A stretch of DNA of 64,000 bases, taken from JAJNBK01 sp035642715 (GTDB taxonomy: Archaea > Thermoproteota > Nitrososphaeria > Nitrososphaerales > Nitrososphaeraceae). This document shows positions 17,965 through 26,470 of this stretch, one piece after another (the stretch's first letter is position 1; each line of letters starts with the position of its first letter). The DNA lies in the NCBI GenBank assembly GCA_035642715.1, contig DASQRW010000202.1:4767-68766 (forward strand), read 5' to 3'. Position numbers and translations under genes: made by a program. The notes beneath the pieces are model-generated. The model worked only from the letters and a program-made list of their open reading frames with translations, searched no databases and was not told the origin of the DNA.

Positions 17965-18324
17965 TTGACAGTCAATATTGACAATATTGAAGAAGAACTC
18001 GTTTCTGAATTAAAAATTTCAGTAGAAGAAGCAAAGGTATTTGTTTTGATTGTAAAAAATGGTATGATGGAGCCTCAAGATATATCCAACCTTCTGGGCT
18101 ATTCTGTTCAAGAAGCCAAAAAAATAGCAGAATCTCTAATTAATAAGGGAATGATCATCGAGTTTACCGCAACAGAATATGAATCACTGCATCCTCGATT
18201 CGCTATAACTAATAGATATAAAAAAAGGTGTCAGGAAGATAATATTATTTTCAAAAAGAATTTGAAAGTTGATAATATTGGCAAATTGCTAGAACGACCT
18301 TATGATCATGCAAGAACTAATTAA
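17965..18324 (+). CDS. Small TrmB-like winged-helix protein
   Basis: A 119-residue protein starting TTG. Residues about 8-70 read as a winged helix of the TrmB type (VSELKISVEEAKVFVLIVKNGMMEPQDISNLLGYSVQEAKKIAESLINKGMIIEFTATEYESLHPRFAITNRYKKR). The HPRFAITN block is common in archaeal TrmB-family regulators. It has no sugar-binding domain, so it may be a stand-alone DNA-binding protein. The two unknown genes downstream follow in the same direction after 28 bases and could be co-transcribed. Confidence 0.65.
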   Translation: MTVNIDNIEEELVSELKISVEEAKVFVLIVKNGMMEPQDISNLLGYSVQEAKKIAESLINKGMIIEFTATEYESLHPRFAITNRYKKRCQEDNIIFKKNLKVDNIGKLLERPYDHARTN

Positions 18325-18352
18325 GGTCATTTGTCTGCAGTAACACAAGCAG

Positions 18353-18775
18353 ATGACTACATCAGAGCCAATAGGTGAAGACAAGGTTGTTTATTTTGGT
18401 GTTATTAACATTAATGAAAAAGGGAGAACAGTAGGAGCCATTGACATATGGCGAAACGTGATAACAAAGGAACTATTTTGTGAAGAAAAAAGACTGGGAA
18501 TTTTAGAAATTGCAGATAATATAGGTATGCCAAAGATTGATAAGGATAAAAAATGGGCTGTTGCAATTAATAGGAAGAAAGCCGGCAATGATAGATGGAA
18601 ATTGATAAAGATAATAAGACAAGGTAATTTCAAATTTACTGATACCGATGATGAAACGACAGTTGAAGTTGATGTCAAAGACTATAGAATAATGGATCCA
18701 GATTGGTGGGATTTCCTTGTTGAGGATAATATAAATAGAAGCATAGAAATTACCGAGCAGAAGAACGCAAAATGA
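18353..18775 (+). CDS. Conserved-looking protein of unknown function (140 aa)
   Basis: Not recognised. It is soluble, charged and without obvious repeats. A beta-rich N-terminal half (VVYFGVININEKGRTVGAIDIWRNVITKELFCEEKRLGILEIADNIGMPKID) is followed by an acidic C-terminal half (FTDTDDETTVEVDVKDYRIMDPDWWDFLVED). Its stop overlaps the next start (ATGA), so the pair is translationally coupled, which argues that both are real and functionally linked. The TrmB-like gene lies just upstream. Confidence 0.6.
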   Translation: MTTSEPIGEDKVVYFGVININEKGRTVGAIDIWRNVITKELFCEEKRLGILEIADNIGMPKIDKDKKWAVAINRKKAGNDRWKLIKIIRQGNFKFTDTDDETTVEVDVKDYRIMDPDWWDFLVEDNINRSIEITEQKNAK

Positions 18776-19077
18776 TGGCTGAAGAGGTACGAAGCGATGA
18801 AAGTATTCCAATAACTATTTTTGTTAAAAACGCTAGAGGCAGCAATATTGCCAGCAAGCTGACAGGTTATTTTCTTGTCAATGATAAACAGTTTAGATTT
18901 ACTGCAGTAGCATTCGGCAGAATAGGTGGGCATAACATCGCACTTACTATTTCAAAAAAGACTCTAAATATAATAAGCAAAATGGGAATAGACTCTGAAG
19001 TATTGCAATTAACGATACAACGCAAATTAATCGAAGGAGAAGTTATACTTCCAAAAGGCCTAAAAATACATGAATGA
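18772..19077 (+). CDS. Unknown protein coupled to the preceding gene (101 aa)
   Basis: Not recognised. It has a beta-rich N-terminus (IPITIFVKNARGSNIASKLTGYFLVNDKQFRFTAVAFGRIGG) and a helical middle (KKTLNIISKMGIDSEVLQLTIQRKLIEGEVILPKGLKIHE). It overlaps the previous gene by four bases and ends eight bases before the stop of mtnP, which runs the other way. Confidence 0.55.
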   Translation: MMAEEVRSDESIPITIFVKNARGSNIASKLTGYFLVNDKQFRFTAVAFGRIGGHNIALTISKKTLNIISKMGIDSEVLQLTIQRKLIEGEVILPKGLKIHE

Positions 19078-19084
19078 ACGAACC

Positions 19085-19891
19085 TTATAACAATGCTCCT
19101 TCTAGCGCATTTCCGCATGCACATTTATTCCTTTTATTTTCTATTACTGGTATTAATTGCCCAACCAATTTTTTAGTCTTTTCGATATTCTTTTGTAATG
19201 TTTCTATTATGTTGTTAGAACTTACTGGAAAGTCGGTCCACGCATCATAGTCCGTGATAGTTGCAATCGAGACGTAACAAATTTCTGCCTCTCTTGCCAA
19301 TATACACTCAGGAACCACTGTCATCCCAATTATGTGTGCTTTCATTACTTCCCTAAAAAAAAGAGATTCCGCCCGAGTAGAGAATCTTGGTCCTTCTATA
19401 CAAACATATGTAACATTGTCATGAATTTTATAATTTAAATTATTAGCACATTCTACTGTTAATTCTTTTAGTTCGGCACAGAATGGATCGGAAGCAGAGA
19501 TATGACAAACCTCTCCACCATCGTAAAAAGTATATTGTCTTCCTTTTGTAAAGTCAATGAACTGATCAGGTATAGCAATATCACCTGGCTTGAATTCTTT
19601 TTGTAAACTTCCTACTGCAGATGGGGCGATAATTCTTGTCACTCCAAGTTCTTTCAATGCCCAAATATTTGCACGATTATTTATTCTATGAGGAGGAATT
19701 CGATGGTTTTTTCCATGTCTAGGAATAAAAGCAATATTTCGTTCAGAGAACTTACCAATAGTAATTGAATCTGATGGTTCTCCGTACGGAGTATGAATTT
19801 TAATTTCTTTTTTATCATTTAATATTCCAGAATCATAAATTCCTGTACCTCCTATAAGGCCGATATCTGCAGAGTATTTATTAGATGTCAC
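19085..19891 (-). CDS. mtnP: S-methyl-5'-thioadenosine phosphorylase
   Basis: A 268-residue member of the MTAP/PNP class. Visible motifs: IGLIGGTGIYDS (phosphate binding), PRHGKNHRIPPHRINNRANIWALKELGVTRIIAPSAVGSL, CIEGPRFSTRAES, IGMTVVPECILAREAEICYVSIATITDYD (the Asp that selects adenine-type bases). It cleaves methylthioadenosine, a by-product of polyamine synthesis, to adenine and methylthioribose-1-phosphate. The C-terminus has CACGNAL. The start overlaps the stop of apt by four bases, so the released adenine is plausibly recycled by its partner. Confidence 0.93.
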   Translation of the reverse strand: MTSNKYSADIGLIGGTGIYDSGILNDKKEIKIHTPYGEPSDSITIGKFSERNIAFIPRHGKNHRIPPHRINNRANIWALKELGVTRIIAPSAVGSLQKEFKPGDIAIPDQFIDFTKGRQYTFYDGGEVCHISASDPFCAELKELTVECANNLNYKIHDNVTYVCIEGPRFSTRAESLFFREVMKAHIIGMTVVPECILAREAEICYVSIATITDYDAWTDFPVSSNNIIETLQKNIEKTKKLVGQLIPVIENKRNKCACGNALEGALL

Positions 19892-20424
19892 TTGTACACC
19901 ACTAATGATTGCACGTTGTAGCCTAGGGCCCTTAACTTATTCGCTCCATTCAGATTGGCCAGTTCTATCACGAATGCAAATCCTGTAACGATACCTCCTA
20001 ACTTTTCGATAAGATTTGCAGCAGCAATGGCTGAGCCGCCTGTTGCAATCAGGTCATCTGCTATCAGGACATTTTGTCGGGGTTTTATTGCATCTTTTTG
20101 TATTTCCATTACGGCACTACCATACTCGATATCATATGATTCCTTGAGAGTATGACCGGGCAACTTACCTGCCTTTCGGATCATTATCAAACCTTTATCA
20201 AAGTTTAATGCTAGCGCCGTCGCTATAACAAAACCTCTGGACTCTATACCTGCAATGCTTTCAACAGTAAATTTATTGAATCTATGGTATAATTCGTTTG
20301 AAATATAATGCAATGCATGGTCTGTGCGTAAAAGGGGATTGATATCCCTGAAAATAATGCCCTTCCGAGGAAAGTCTGGACAGCTGCTAATCAAGGAAAA
20401 CAAATCTATATGATTCACAGTCAC
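19888..20424 (-). CDS. apt: Adenine phosphoribosyltransferase
   Basis: A 178-residue type I phosphoribosyltransferase. FPRKGIIFRDINPLL is the APT N-terminal block, IESRGFVIATALAL follows, and the PRPP-binding loop is VLIADDLIATGGSAIAAANLIEKLGG (about residues 118-143). It converts adenine and PRPP to AMP. It is the promoter-proximal gene of a two-gene operon with mtnP, giving a complete methylthioadenosine-to-AMP route. Confidence 0.94.
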   Translation of the reverse strand: MTVNHIDLFSLISSCPDFPRKGIIFRDINPLLRTDHALHYISNELYHRFNKFTVESIAGIESRGFVIATALALNFDKGLIMIRKAGKLPGHTLKESYDIEYGSAVMEIQKDAIKPRQNVLIADDLIATGGSAIAAANLIEKLGGIVTGFAFVIELANLNGANKLRALGYNVQSLVVYK

Positions 20425-20604
20425 ATCCTGTAGCCATAGCCTTTCTGTAAAAAAGATTACTGTTAGAGCTGATTAATATAGTAATACAATAATAAAAAAT
20501 AGTGTTTTAATTTTGTAAATAACAATCAATTCAGTCGGATAAGCAAATAAATTGTAAATTACTTATTAAGCAAAGTTCTATGCATTTATAGTAGTGTTGA
20601 GAGG

Positions 20605-21123
20605 ATGTTAATTACCTTGGTTCCATCAGATGAGCATATCCGCAATCAAAGCAAAATTGCTAAGTTGATTGACTTTAACGAAGTATTTGAGCTAGTCAAG
20701 TCTACTATCTTAAAGAAATTTGATCTGCATAGAGCCGGATTAAGTCTAATTTTACAGGTTATGCCAAGCAATTTGGGAGCATATCATATCTTGGGATCAA
20801 ATATAATAGTCTTAAATAAATTTGTTCTCGGAATTATTAAACAACTTTCAAAATCTTCTGAAGACTATAATTCATATCTTTACATGGTCCTGGCTCATGA
20901 ATATCTACATAGCTTTGGTATAACAGATGAAAACGCTGTTCGGCAAATGACATATGATCTGTGTCGAAGCTTATTCGGAGAATCACATATATCTACCTTA
21001 ATGGCCAAGGACGATCCGTCTAGTATCTTTCCGCAATTAAAGAACATGACAAATCAGGCTTTTTATAAACAGTTTGAAATTATACAGAATTTCGATAGAG
21101 CTAGTTTTTCTTATATCCAGTAG
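20605..21123 (+). CDS. Putative zinc metallopeptidase (HExxH), 172 aa
   Basis: A soluble protein with a single HEYLHSFG motif at about residues 109-116, preceded by the helix YNSYLYMVLA. The HExxH site is typical of zincins. The segment GITDENAVRQMTYDLCRSLFG follows; a glutamate there could be the third ligand. The family is not recognised beyond this. There is no signal peptide, so it would act in the cytoplasm. It is followed by the carbon-fixation dehydratase gene on the same strand, but that gene has its own promoter. Confidence 0.6.
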   Translation: MLITLVPSDEHIRNQSKIAKLIDFNEVFELVKSTILKKFDLHRAGLSLILQVMPSNLGAYHILGSNIIVLNKFVLGIIKQLSKSSEDYNSYLYMVLAHEYLHSFGITDENAVRQMTYDLCRSLFGESHISTLMAKDDPSSIFPQLKNMTNQAFYKQFEIIQNFDRASFSYIQ

Positions 21124-21185
21124 TATATAAGCAGGATAACTTCCATCTATTTACATTGAATTCTATTACTAAATAATATCTAAAA

Positions 21186-21195
21186 GATATAAATA
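21186..21195 (+). promoter_or_regulatory. TATA box of the 4-hydroxybutyryl-CoA dehydratase gene
   Basis: GATATAAATA is centred about 31 nt before the ATG at 21221, which predicts a very short leader. Confidence 0.55.
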
Positions 21196-21220
21196 ACATC
21201 AATAACACAAATTAATTATC

Positions 21221-22741
21221 ATGCCTATAAAGAACGGGGCAGAGTATATAGAAAGCCTTAGAGGTAGGAAAATGAAGGTGTATCTATTCGGTCAGCTAGT
21301 GCAAGAACCGGTTGATCATCCTTTGATTCGGCCTTCTATAAACGCGGTAGCAGAAACTTACGATCTACCCAATGAGGAAACAGAAATTGCCTCTGCACAG
21401 TCTTCCTTAGTTGGCATTAGAGTGAATAGATTTTTGCATATAACAGAGAGTGTTAGTGATGTAGTTAATCAGAATAAAATGCAGAGAAAGTTAGGACAGT
21501 TAACCGGTACCTGTTTTCAGCGTTGTGTAGGAATGGATGCTCTCAATTCACTATATTCGACTACCTTTGAAATAGATGCGAAACACGGAACTGTTTATCA
21601 TAAGCGTTTAATTGAATTTATAAAAATGCTTCAAAGGGAAAATTTGATGATAGGTGGCGCGATGACTGATGTAAAAGGAGATCGTAGTCTATCACCGTCA
21701 CAGCAAGAAGATCCTGATATGTTTGTCCACGTTTCTAAAACAAACGATAAAGGCATATACATAACAGGTGCAAAAGCACATCAAACTGGATGTATCAACT
21801 CCCATTGGATTTTAGTTATGCCTACAATGAGACTTCAAGCACAAGACAGTGAGTATGCTATAGTGGGAGCTGTGCCTGCTGATGCTGAAGGCATAACTTA
21901 CATTTATGGTAGACAATCTTGTGATACAAGGAGTATGGAAGAAGGTGATCTGGATGCAGGAAATGCGAAATTTTCTGGGCAAGAAGCGATGATAATATTT
22001 GATAATGTCTTTATACCAAATGAGCTGATATTCATGCAAGGCGAGTATGAGTTTGCCTCTATGCTCGTCGAAAGATTTACCTGTTATCATAGGAGAAGTT
22101 ATGTATGCAAGACAGGACTTGGAGACGTCCTTATCGGAGCATCTGCGGCAATTGCCGACTATAATGGAGTAGCAAATGCTTCGCACATAAAAGACAAATT
22201 AGTAGAAATGACACACTTGAATGAGACGATTTTCGGTACAGGCATTGCTTCTTCGTTTCAATCACACAAAACGACCGCTGGTAATTATCAAAATGATGAT
22301 ATGCTAGCCAACGTTTGTAAACATAATGTGACAAGATTTCCTTATGAGCTTAGCAGGCTCGCCCAGGATATTGCCGGCGGATTAATGGTGACAATGCCCT
22401 CTGAACAGGACTTTAGAAGTCCAGAAGCTGGTCCATTGCTGGAAAAATATTTAAAAGGAAGAAAGGGTGTTTCAACTGAGAATAGAGTAAGAGTATTACG
22501 GCTAATTGAGAATATGACTTTAGGCAGAAATGCCGTAGGTTATCTCACAGAGTCAATGCATGGTGCAGGTTCACCACAAGCCCAAAGAATCCAAATTGCA
22601 CGTCAGATGCAATTAGAATACAAAAAGAAACTTGCCAAGAACCTCGCTAACGTTGAAGAAGGTGAAGCTAACGGTCTTACTAATGAGCAGTCGGATTATT
22701 TTGATAGAATATTTAATAAAACTAAAAACAAGACTAAATGA
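21221..22741 (+). CDS. hcd: 4-hydroxybutyryl-CoA dehydratase
   Basis: A 506-residue protein of the flavin and [4Fe-4S] dehydratase family. It converts 4-hydroxybutyryl-CoA to crotonyl-CoA, a key step of the thaumarchaeal 3-hydroxypropionate/4-hydroxybutyrate CO2-fixation cycle. Candidate cluster ligands: C98 and C102 (GTCFQRCVG), then H290 and C296 in CYHRRSYVCKTGLGD. The clostridial enzyme has the His-Cys pair spaced seven residues, here six. Other family blocks: LRGRKMKVYLFGQLVQEPVDHP at the start and GAGSPQAQRIQIARQ near the end. Full length; start fixed by the TATA box just upstream. Confidence 0.95.
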   Translation: MPIKNGAEYIESLRGRKMKVYLFGQLVQEPVDHPLIRPSINAVAETYDLPNEETEIASAQSSLVGIRVNRFLHITESVSDVVNQNKMQRKLGQLTGTCFQRCVGMDALNSLYSTTFEIDAKHGTVYHKRLIEFIKMLQRENLMIGGAMTDVKGDRSLSPSQQEDPDMFVHVSKTNDKGIYITGAKAHQTGCINSHWILVMPTMRLQAQDSEYAIVGAVPADAEGITYIYGRQSCDTRSMEEGDLDAGNAKFSGQEAMIIFDNVFIPNELIFMQGEYEFASMLVERFTCYHRRSYVCKTGLGDVLIGASAAIADYNGVANASHIKDKLVEMTHLNETIFGTGIASSFQSHKTTAGNYQNDDMLANVCKHNVTRFPYELSRLAQDIAGGLMVTMPSEQDFRSPEAGPLLEKYLKGRKGVSTENRVRVLRLIENMTLGRNAVGYLTESMHGAGSPQAQRIQIARQMQLEYKKKLAKNLANVEEGEANGLTNEQSDYFDRIFNKTKNKTK

Positions 22742-22848
22742 ATAATAATATTATAGATATTGCACCTTAAGGTTGATATAATTTCTTCCGATTATAAAGG
22801 AAGAATTATTTACAAGTTCTATGCTTGTTAATGTATCCTAGGAGATAA

Positions 22849-23343
22849 GTGATGAAAATAATGGGACATACAACAGATGATCCTACCTGGAAGATTTTCA
22901 GAATTATTGTCCATAATGGCAAAGACGGTATTCTTCAGTCCAGTCTATGGAAAGAGCTTGCGACGACTAGCCGTCATGGCTCTAGGCTAGCAATGAAACT
23001 CGAAAAGCAATCACTTATTAAGCGAGAGAGAATCCTCGAAAAAGGACGGTGGACCTACAAACTTCTTCCGATCGAAATACCTGTTAATACCGAGTCTATC
23101 GATAAAGCGCCATGTCTTACGTGTCCAGTAGAGCATATGTGTTCTGAGGATAGTTATTATAGCCCTAACAATTGTAATCTAATTCAAGATTGGATTTTAT
23201 CGTCTAATGAAACTTCATCTCAACTACCATATAGCGCTGAAATTCACGAGGAGAACAAAGAAGCTGCAGAAGTATCCGTGAGCCAACCCAAACCATTGGC
23301 AAGACGTCATCCAAAACGAGCAACAAAAAATAATAAAAAATGA
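22849..23343 (+). CDS. TFE-beta/RPC34-like winged-helix protein with Fe-S cysteines
   Basis: A 164-residue protein. An N-terminal winged helix (about 8-70: DPTWKIFRIIVHNGKDGILQSSLWKELATTSRHGSRLAMKLEKQSLIKRERILEKGRWTYKL) precedes four cysteines in PCLTCPVEHMC...NNCNL (about 88-112). This combination matches archaeal TFE-beta, the orthologue of Pol III subunit RPC34/hRPC39, whose cysteines bind a [4Fe-4S] cluster. TFE-beta helps open promoter DNA with TFE-alpha. The tail is Lys/Pro-rich. It starts GTG (ATG next codon) after a GGAG. Its stop overlaps the ATG of rlmE. Confidence 0.75.
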   Translation: MMKIMGHTTDDPTWKIFRIIVHNGKDGILQSSLWKELATTSRHGSRLAMKLEKQSLIKRERILEKGRWTYKLLPIEIPVNTESIDKAPCLTCPVEHMCSEDSYYSPNNCNLIQDWILSSNETSSQLPYSAEIHEENKEAAEVSVSQPKPLARRHPKRATKNNKK

Positions 23344-23933
23344 AGCTTTCCCAAGCTAGAAGAGATTATTATCGCAAACTTGCAAAAAATGATGGATATA
23401 GAAGCAGATCAGCCTATAAACTAAAGCAATTAAATAATTCCTATCATATCTTTAAATCACGCAATAAAGTAGTTGATCTCGGTTGTGCGCCAGGTGGATG
23501 GCTGCAGGTTCTAGAAGAAGAAATTGGTAATCAAGGAAAGATAATTGGTATAGATCAAAAGGAAGTACTTCCCTTAAAATTTGCAACAATTTTGCAAGGT
23601 AGCATTGAGGATCCTCACATGGTACAAAAGATTATACAACTTCTAAATGGTCGTGCAGATGTTTTGTTATCTGATCTCGCTCCGAATGTAAGTGGGATCT
23701 GGGATATCGATCATGCCAGACAAATTTCTCTTACAAGGAGTGCCCTGAGTATAGTAAGAAAACTGCTAAGGAAAAACGGCTCCGCAATTTTCAAGGTATT
23801 TGAAGGAGAAATGCTTAAACAATTGAAAGAAGACTTGGCGATACATTTTCAAAATGTACATTATTCTAAGCCAGATGCTAGCAGAAGAGAGAGTAGCGAG
23901 TTATATATGATTTGTTTGAATTTTAGAGGTTGA
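23340..23933 (+). CDS. rlmE: RlmE/FtsJ-type ribosomal RNA 2'-O-methyltransferase
   Basis: A 197-residue SAM-dependent methyltransferase. RSRSAYKLKQL carries the first catalytic Lys, VVDLGCAPGGWLQVLEE is the SAM-binding motif I, LLSDLAPNVSG holds the catalytic Asp, IFKVFEGE the second Lys, and SRRESSELYMICLNF the catalytic Glu region, giving the K-D-K-E tetrad. It methylates a 2'-OH in large-subunit rRNA. It overlaps the TFE-beta-like gene by four bases and is co-translated with it. Confidence 0.93.
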   Translation: MKLSQARRDYYRKLAKNDGYRSRSAYKLKQLNNSYHIFKSRNKVVDLGCAPGGWLQVLEEEIGNQGKIIGIDQKEVLPLKFATILQGSIEDPHMVQKIIQLLNGRADVLLSDLAPNVSGIWDIDHARQISLTRSALSIVRKLLRKNGSAIFKVFEGEMLKQLKEDLAIHFQNVHYSKPDASRRESSELYMICLNFRG

Positions 23934-23948
23934 CATAATGTGTTTTCC

Positions 23949-24791
23949 TTAATCACCATATAAAAGTTTTAATTCCTCAAGACTTAGTTTTGACCCGGAG
24001 TCCATTTTTTTCTTGGCTTCTTCCTTGAGCTTGAAAAGTGTATCTTTTGGGAGAGCGTTACCATATTCTTCTCTTTGTCTTTTCCTCATACTGGCCATAG
24101 AATCAAGACGTCCATTGATCTTTTCTAATTGCAATAGATCTTCATTGTATTCTTTGAGGTAAATTTCTCGCTCCGCAGGGAGCTGCCGTTTCAAATCAAA
24201 GAGCTCGTCAATAATCTTGTTAATTTCTGAAATTTTCCGTTGCAATGATCGATATTCCTCATCAAGTAAATTTAACGAATTTCTGAGATTTTCAGACTCT
24301 TTATCAAATTCTCTCATCTGATCTTTAATAATTCGGATTGCCTTTAGTGCTTCAATTTTCATTGAAGTCTCTTTTATGGAAGAAAGTATCTCATTCTTTT
24401 CTCGTGAACTTTTATATCGTTTTTCGTCAAGTGCTTTCTGCAGCATATTAAGTGATTCAAACAAATGTCCTTCCGCGTCAGACGATATTCTAGATTCCAT
24501 CATGCTAAGGAAATCCTTTGATTGCGAAATCTTCTCACTTATCGAAAGTAGCTGAGAATTTTTGGATTGAACTTGAGATCTGATCTGTTTAGTTCGCTCT
24601 AAGAAATTATTGAGATTGTTCTTTTCGACGTGTATATTATTATTTATGGATCGAAACCTGTTCCTCTCAATATCAATTATTTTCTCGCTTAATTCTTTTA
24701 CTCGGCCTGATAAGCGACGCTTTAAAGTAACTAGATCATCCCATCCTAAGTTTTCTATTCTAGCAGATGGATTTTGATCTGTTGTGGTCAA
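23949..24791 (-). CDS. Coiled-coil protein of the COG1340 type
   Basis: A 280-residue protein that is nearly all heptad-like coiled coil (about 20-240), rich in Glu, Lys, Ser and Leu, with few aromatics. The C-terminus (KLKEEAKKKMDSGSKLSLEELKLLYGD) matches the end of a widespread archaeal coiled-coil family sometimes mislabelled phosphoserine phosphatase. There are no membrane segments and no Walker motif, so it is not an SMC or Rad50. Function unknown. It is convergent with rlmE, with 15 bases between stops. Confidence 0.7.
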   Translation of the reverse strand: MTTTDQNPSARIENLGWDDLVTLKRRLSGRVKELSEKIIDIERNRFRSINNNIHVEKNNLNNFLERTKQIRSQVQSKNSQLLSISEKISQSKDFLSMMESRISSDAEGHLFESLNMLQKALDEKRYKSSREKNEILSSIKETSMKIEALKAIRIIKDQMREFDKESENLRNSLNLLDEEYRSLQRKISEINKIIDELFDLKRQLPAEREIYLKEYNEDLLQLEKINGRLDSMASMRKRQREEYGNALPKDTLFKLKEEAKKKMDSGSKLSLEELKLLYGD

Positions 24792-25393
24792 ATTAATTGT
24801 TTCCGTAATTATGTGAGGTTTTTATTCCATAAAAGTATACTGATAAATATATAACAGAAATACTTGTATTGTTTACAAGGTAAATCAATCATAATCAATA
24901 TATTCAAAAGCCCACTGGTTGTATATTATTTTTATTTGGTTATATATGTGCTATTGGTGTTAGAAGGGTATTCAAAAATTAGATAATAATTATTGCTGTT
25001 GAGAAAAGGGCCTTTGCTAGATGCTAGCGCATACAGCGTCTCTTTGCTGGATCATACAGCTTTGTTGAGCCCTCGAGTTCGCACAGTTCTAATCTACTAG
25101 ACGTGAATTCTGACTCATATTCTAATATGAACTGATTTTTTATTTCTTCATGTATTCAGATTATGCCAGTATCGGACTAGATACTTTTAAGTTATGTAGC
25201 TTCTCTTAAGTTGTTGATACATCTTTTCAAATGATTATTGATAAAATAGATTTCATATATATAATATTACCTGGTCTTATTATCGAAAGAAGAAAACGCC
25301 AATTAGTTTAATTCAAATATATATATCACTGAAATTGTTATCATGTGCCAAGACAATAAAAATAGAGGAGATGTTAATATGAATGAAGAGCAA
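24792..25393. other. Intergenic stretch with a short repeat-bearing GC-richer island
   Basis: 602 bases without a supported gene. A less AT-rich island at about 25010-25110 holds an imperfect direct repeat (separate entry) and a small hairpin (GCTAG/CTAGC, three-base loop, about 25016-25028). Confidence 0.45.
25012..25060 (+). repeat. Imperfect direct repeat CTTTGCTRGAT...CATACAGC
   Basis: Copy 1 at 25012-25037 has seven extra bases between its two conserved blocks; copy 2 at 25042-25060 has none. A third partial block (CTTTGTTGAG) starts at 25060. Confidence 0.5.
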
Positions 25394-26470
25394 TTATGGT
25401 ATGAAATTCCTTATTGCTGATTCTAATCTTTCTTCTTTTCCACACCATCTAACTAATTCCCGTAATTTTTGCTGAGGTTTTCCATTTTTTATTAAAGATC
25501 TTGCAATATCAACACCTTCCTGAAAATCCCGAGCAATCTTTGCAATTACAAGAGCAGCAGAGGCATTCAAAACAACTATGTCTTCTTTTTCCTGACTGGC
25601 TACGCCGAATATAACTTGAAGAGTATCTCGAAGTGATTCTTCTTTCGAATTGACTATGATCTGGCTTTGTTTTGCGACTTGCATATTAAGCATTTTTGGA
25701 TGAAGTATTATTCGATTTATTTGATTATCACTAATCCACAAAATATCGTTTTCACAAGTATTAGAGAGTTCATCAAGACCATCATGAGCATGAACTACCA
25801 TGGCATCATTTAAGCCAGTATTTTGTATAGCGTGGGCGATAGGTTCCAACAAATATGTTCCAAAAACTCCTATGACCTGTCCTGTTATATTAGTACAAGG
25901 ATTACTTAAAGGGCCAACAATATTGAACACAGTCTTTATACCAATTATATTTCTAGTTGTGGCAACCCTTCTTAGAGCTGGGTGAAAATTAGGAGCATAC
26001 AAAAAACCAATCCCGACATTTTCTATAGCGCTACACACCTTCTCAGGAGATGATTGCAAGTCAAAACCAATGTAATCTAGAAAGTCTGCACTTCCGCAGA
26101 ATCCTGATACTGAATGGTTTCCATGTTTTGCGATCTTCATACCTGCTGAGCTAGCTACTATTGCAGCAGCAGTGCTGATGTTAAATGACTTTATTGCATC
26201 TCCTCCGGTACCACAGGTATCAACTAGAGGGCCAGTTATCCTGGGTGAGATTCTTATTGCATGTTGCTTGATTGTTTGAAGGATAGCTCTAATCTCTTGA
26301 GATGTTTCGCCTTTCATGGACATAGCGACTAAGAAGGAGGCAATGGCAGCTTCAGAAAGTTTACCTTCAAGAATGGAATTTACAGTTTGATGAACATCTT
26401 CTTCAGACAATGCGGATCTTGAAACCAATTTTCGAAGTACAGGACGAATATCAAAATGGTCAGTGCTCAT
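25394..26470 (-). CDS. trpD: Anthranilate phosphoribosyltransferase
   Basis: A 358-residue enzyme. The glycine-rich PRPP/anthranilate site is GPLVDTCGTGGDAIKSFNISTAAAIVASSAGMKIAKHGNHSVSGFCGSADFLD (about 80-130). Further on are RNIIGIKTVFNIVGPLSNPC and AMVVHAHDGLDELS. It is the second step of tryptophan synthesis. The start overlaps the trpG stop by four bases (ATGA), so the two are coupled. The other trp genes, including trpE, are not in this window. Confidence 0.95.
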   Translation of the reverse strand: MSTDHFDIRPVLRKLVSRSALSEEDVHQTVNSILEGKLSEAAIASFLVAMSMKGETSQEIRAILQTIKQHAIRISPRITGPLVDTCGTGGDAIKSFNISTAAAIVASSAGMKIAKHGNHSVSGFCGSADFLDYIGFDLQSSPEKVCSAIENVGIGFLYAPNFHPALRRVATTRNIIGIKTVFNIVGPLSNPCTNITGQVIGVFGTYLLEPIAHAIQNTGLNDAMVVHAHDGLDELSNTCENDILWISDNQINRIILHPKMLNMQVAKQSQIIVNSKEESLRDTLQVIFGVASQEKEDIVVLNASAALVIAKIARDFQEGVDIARSLIKNGKPQQKLRELVRWCGKEERLESAIRNFIP

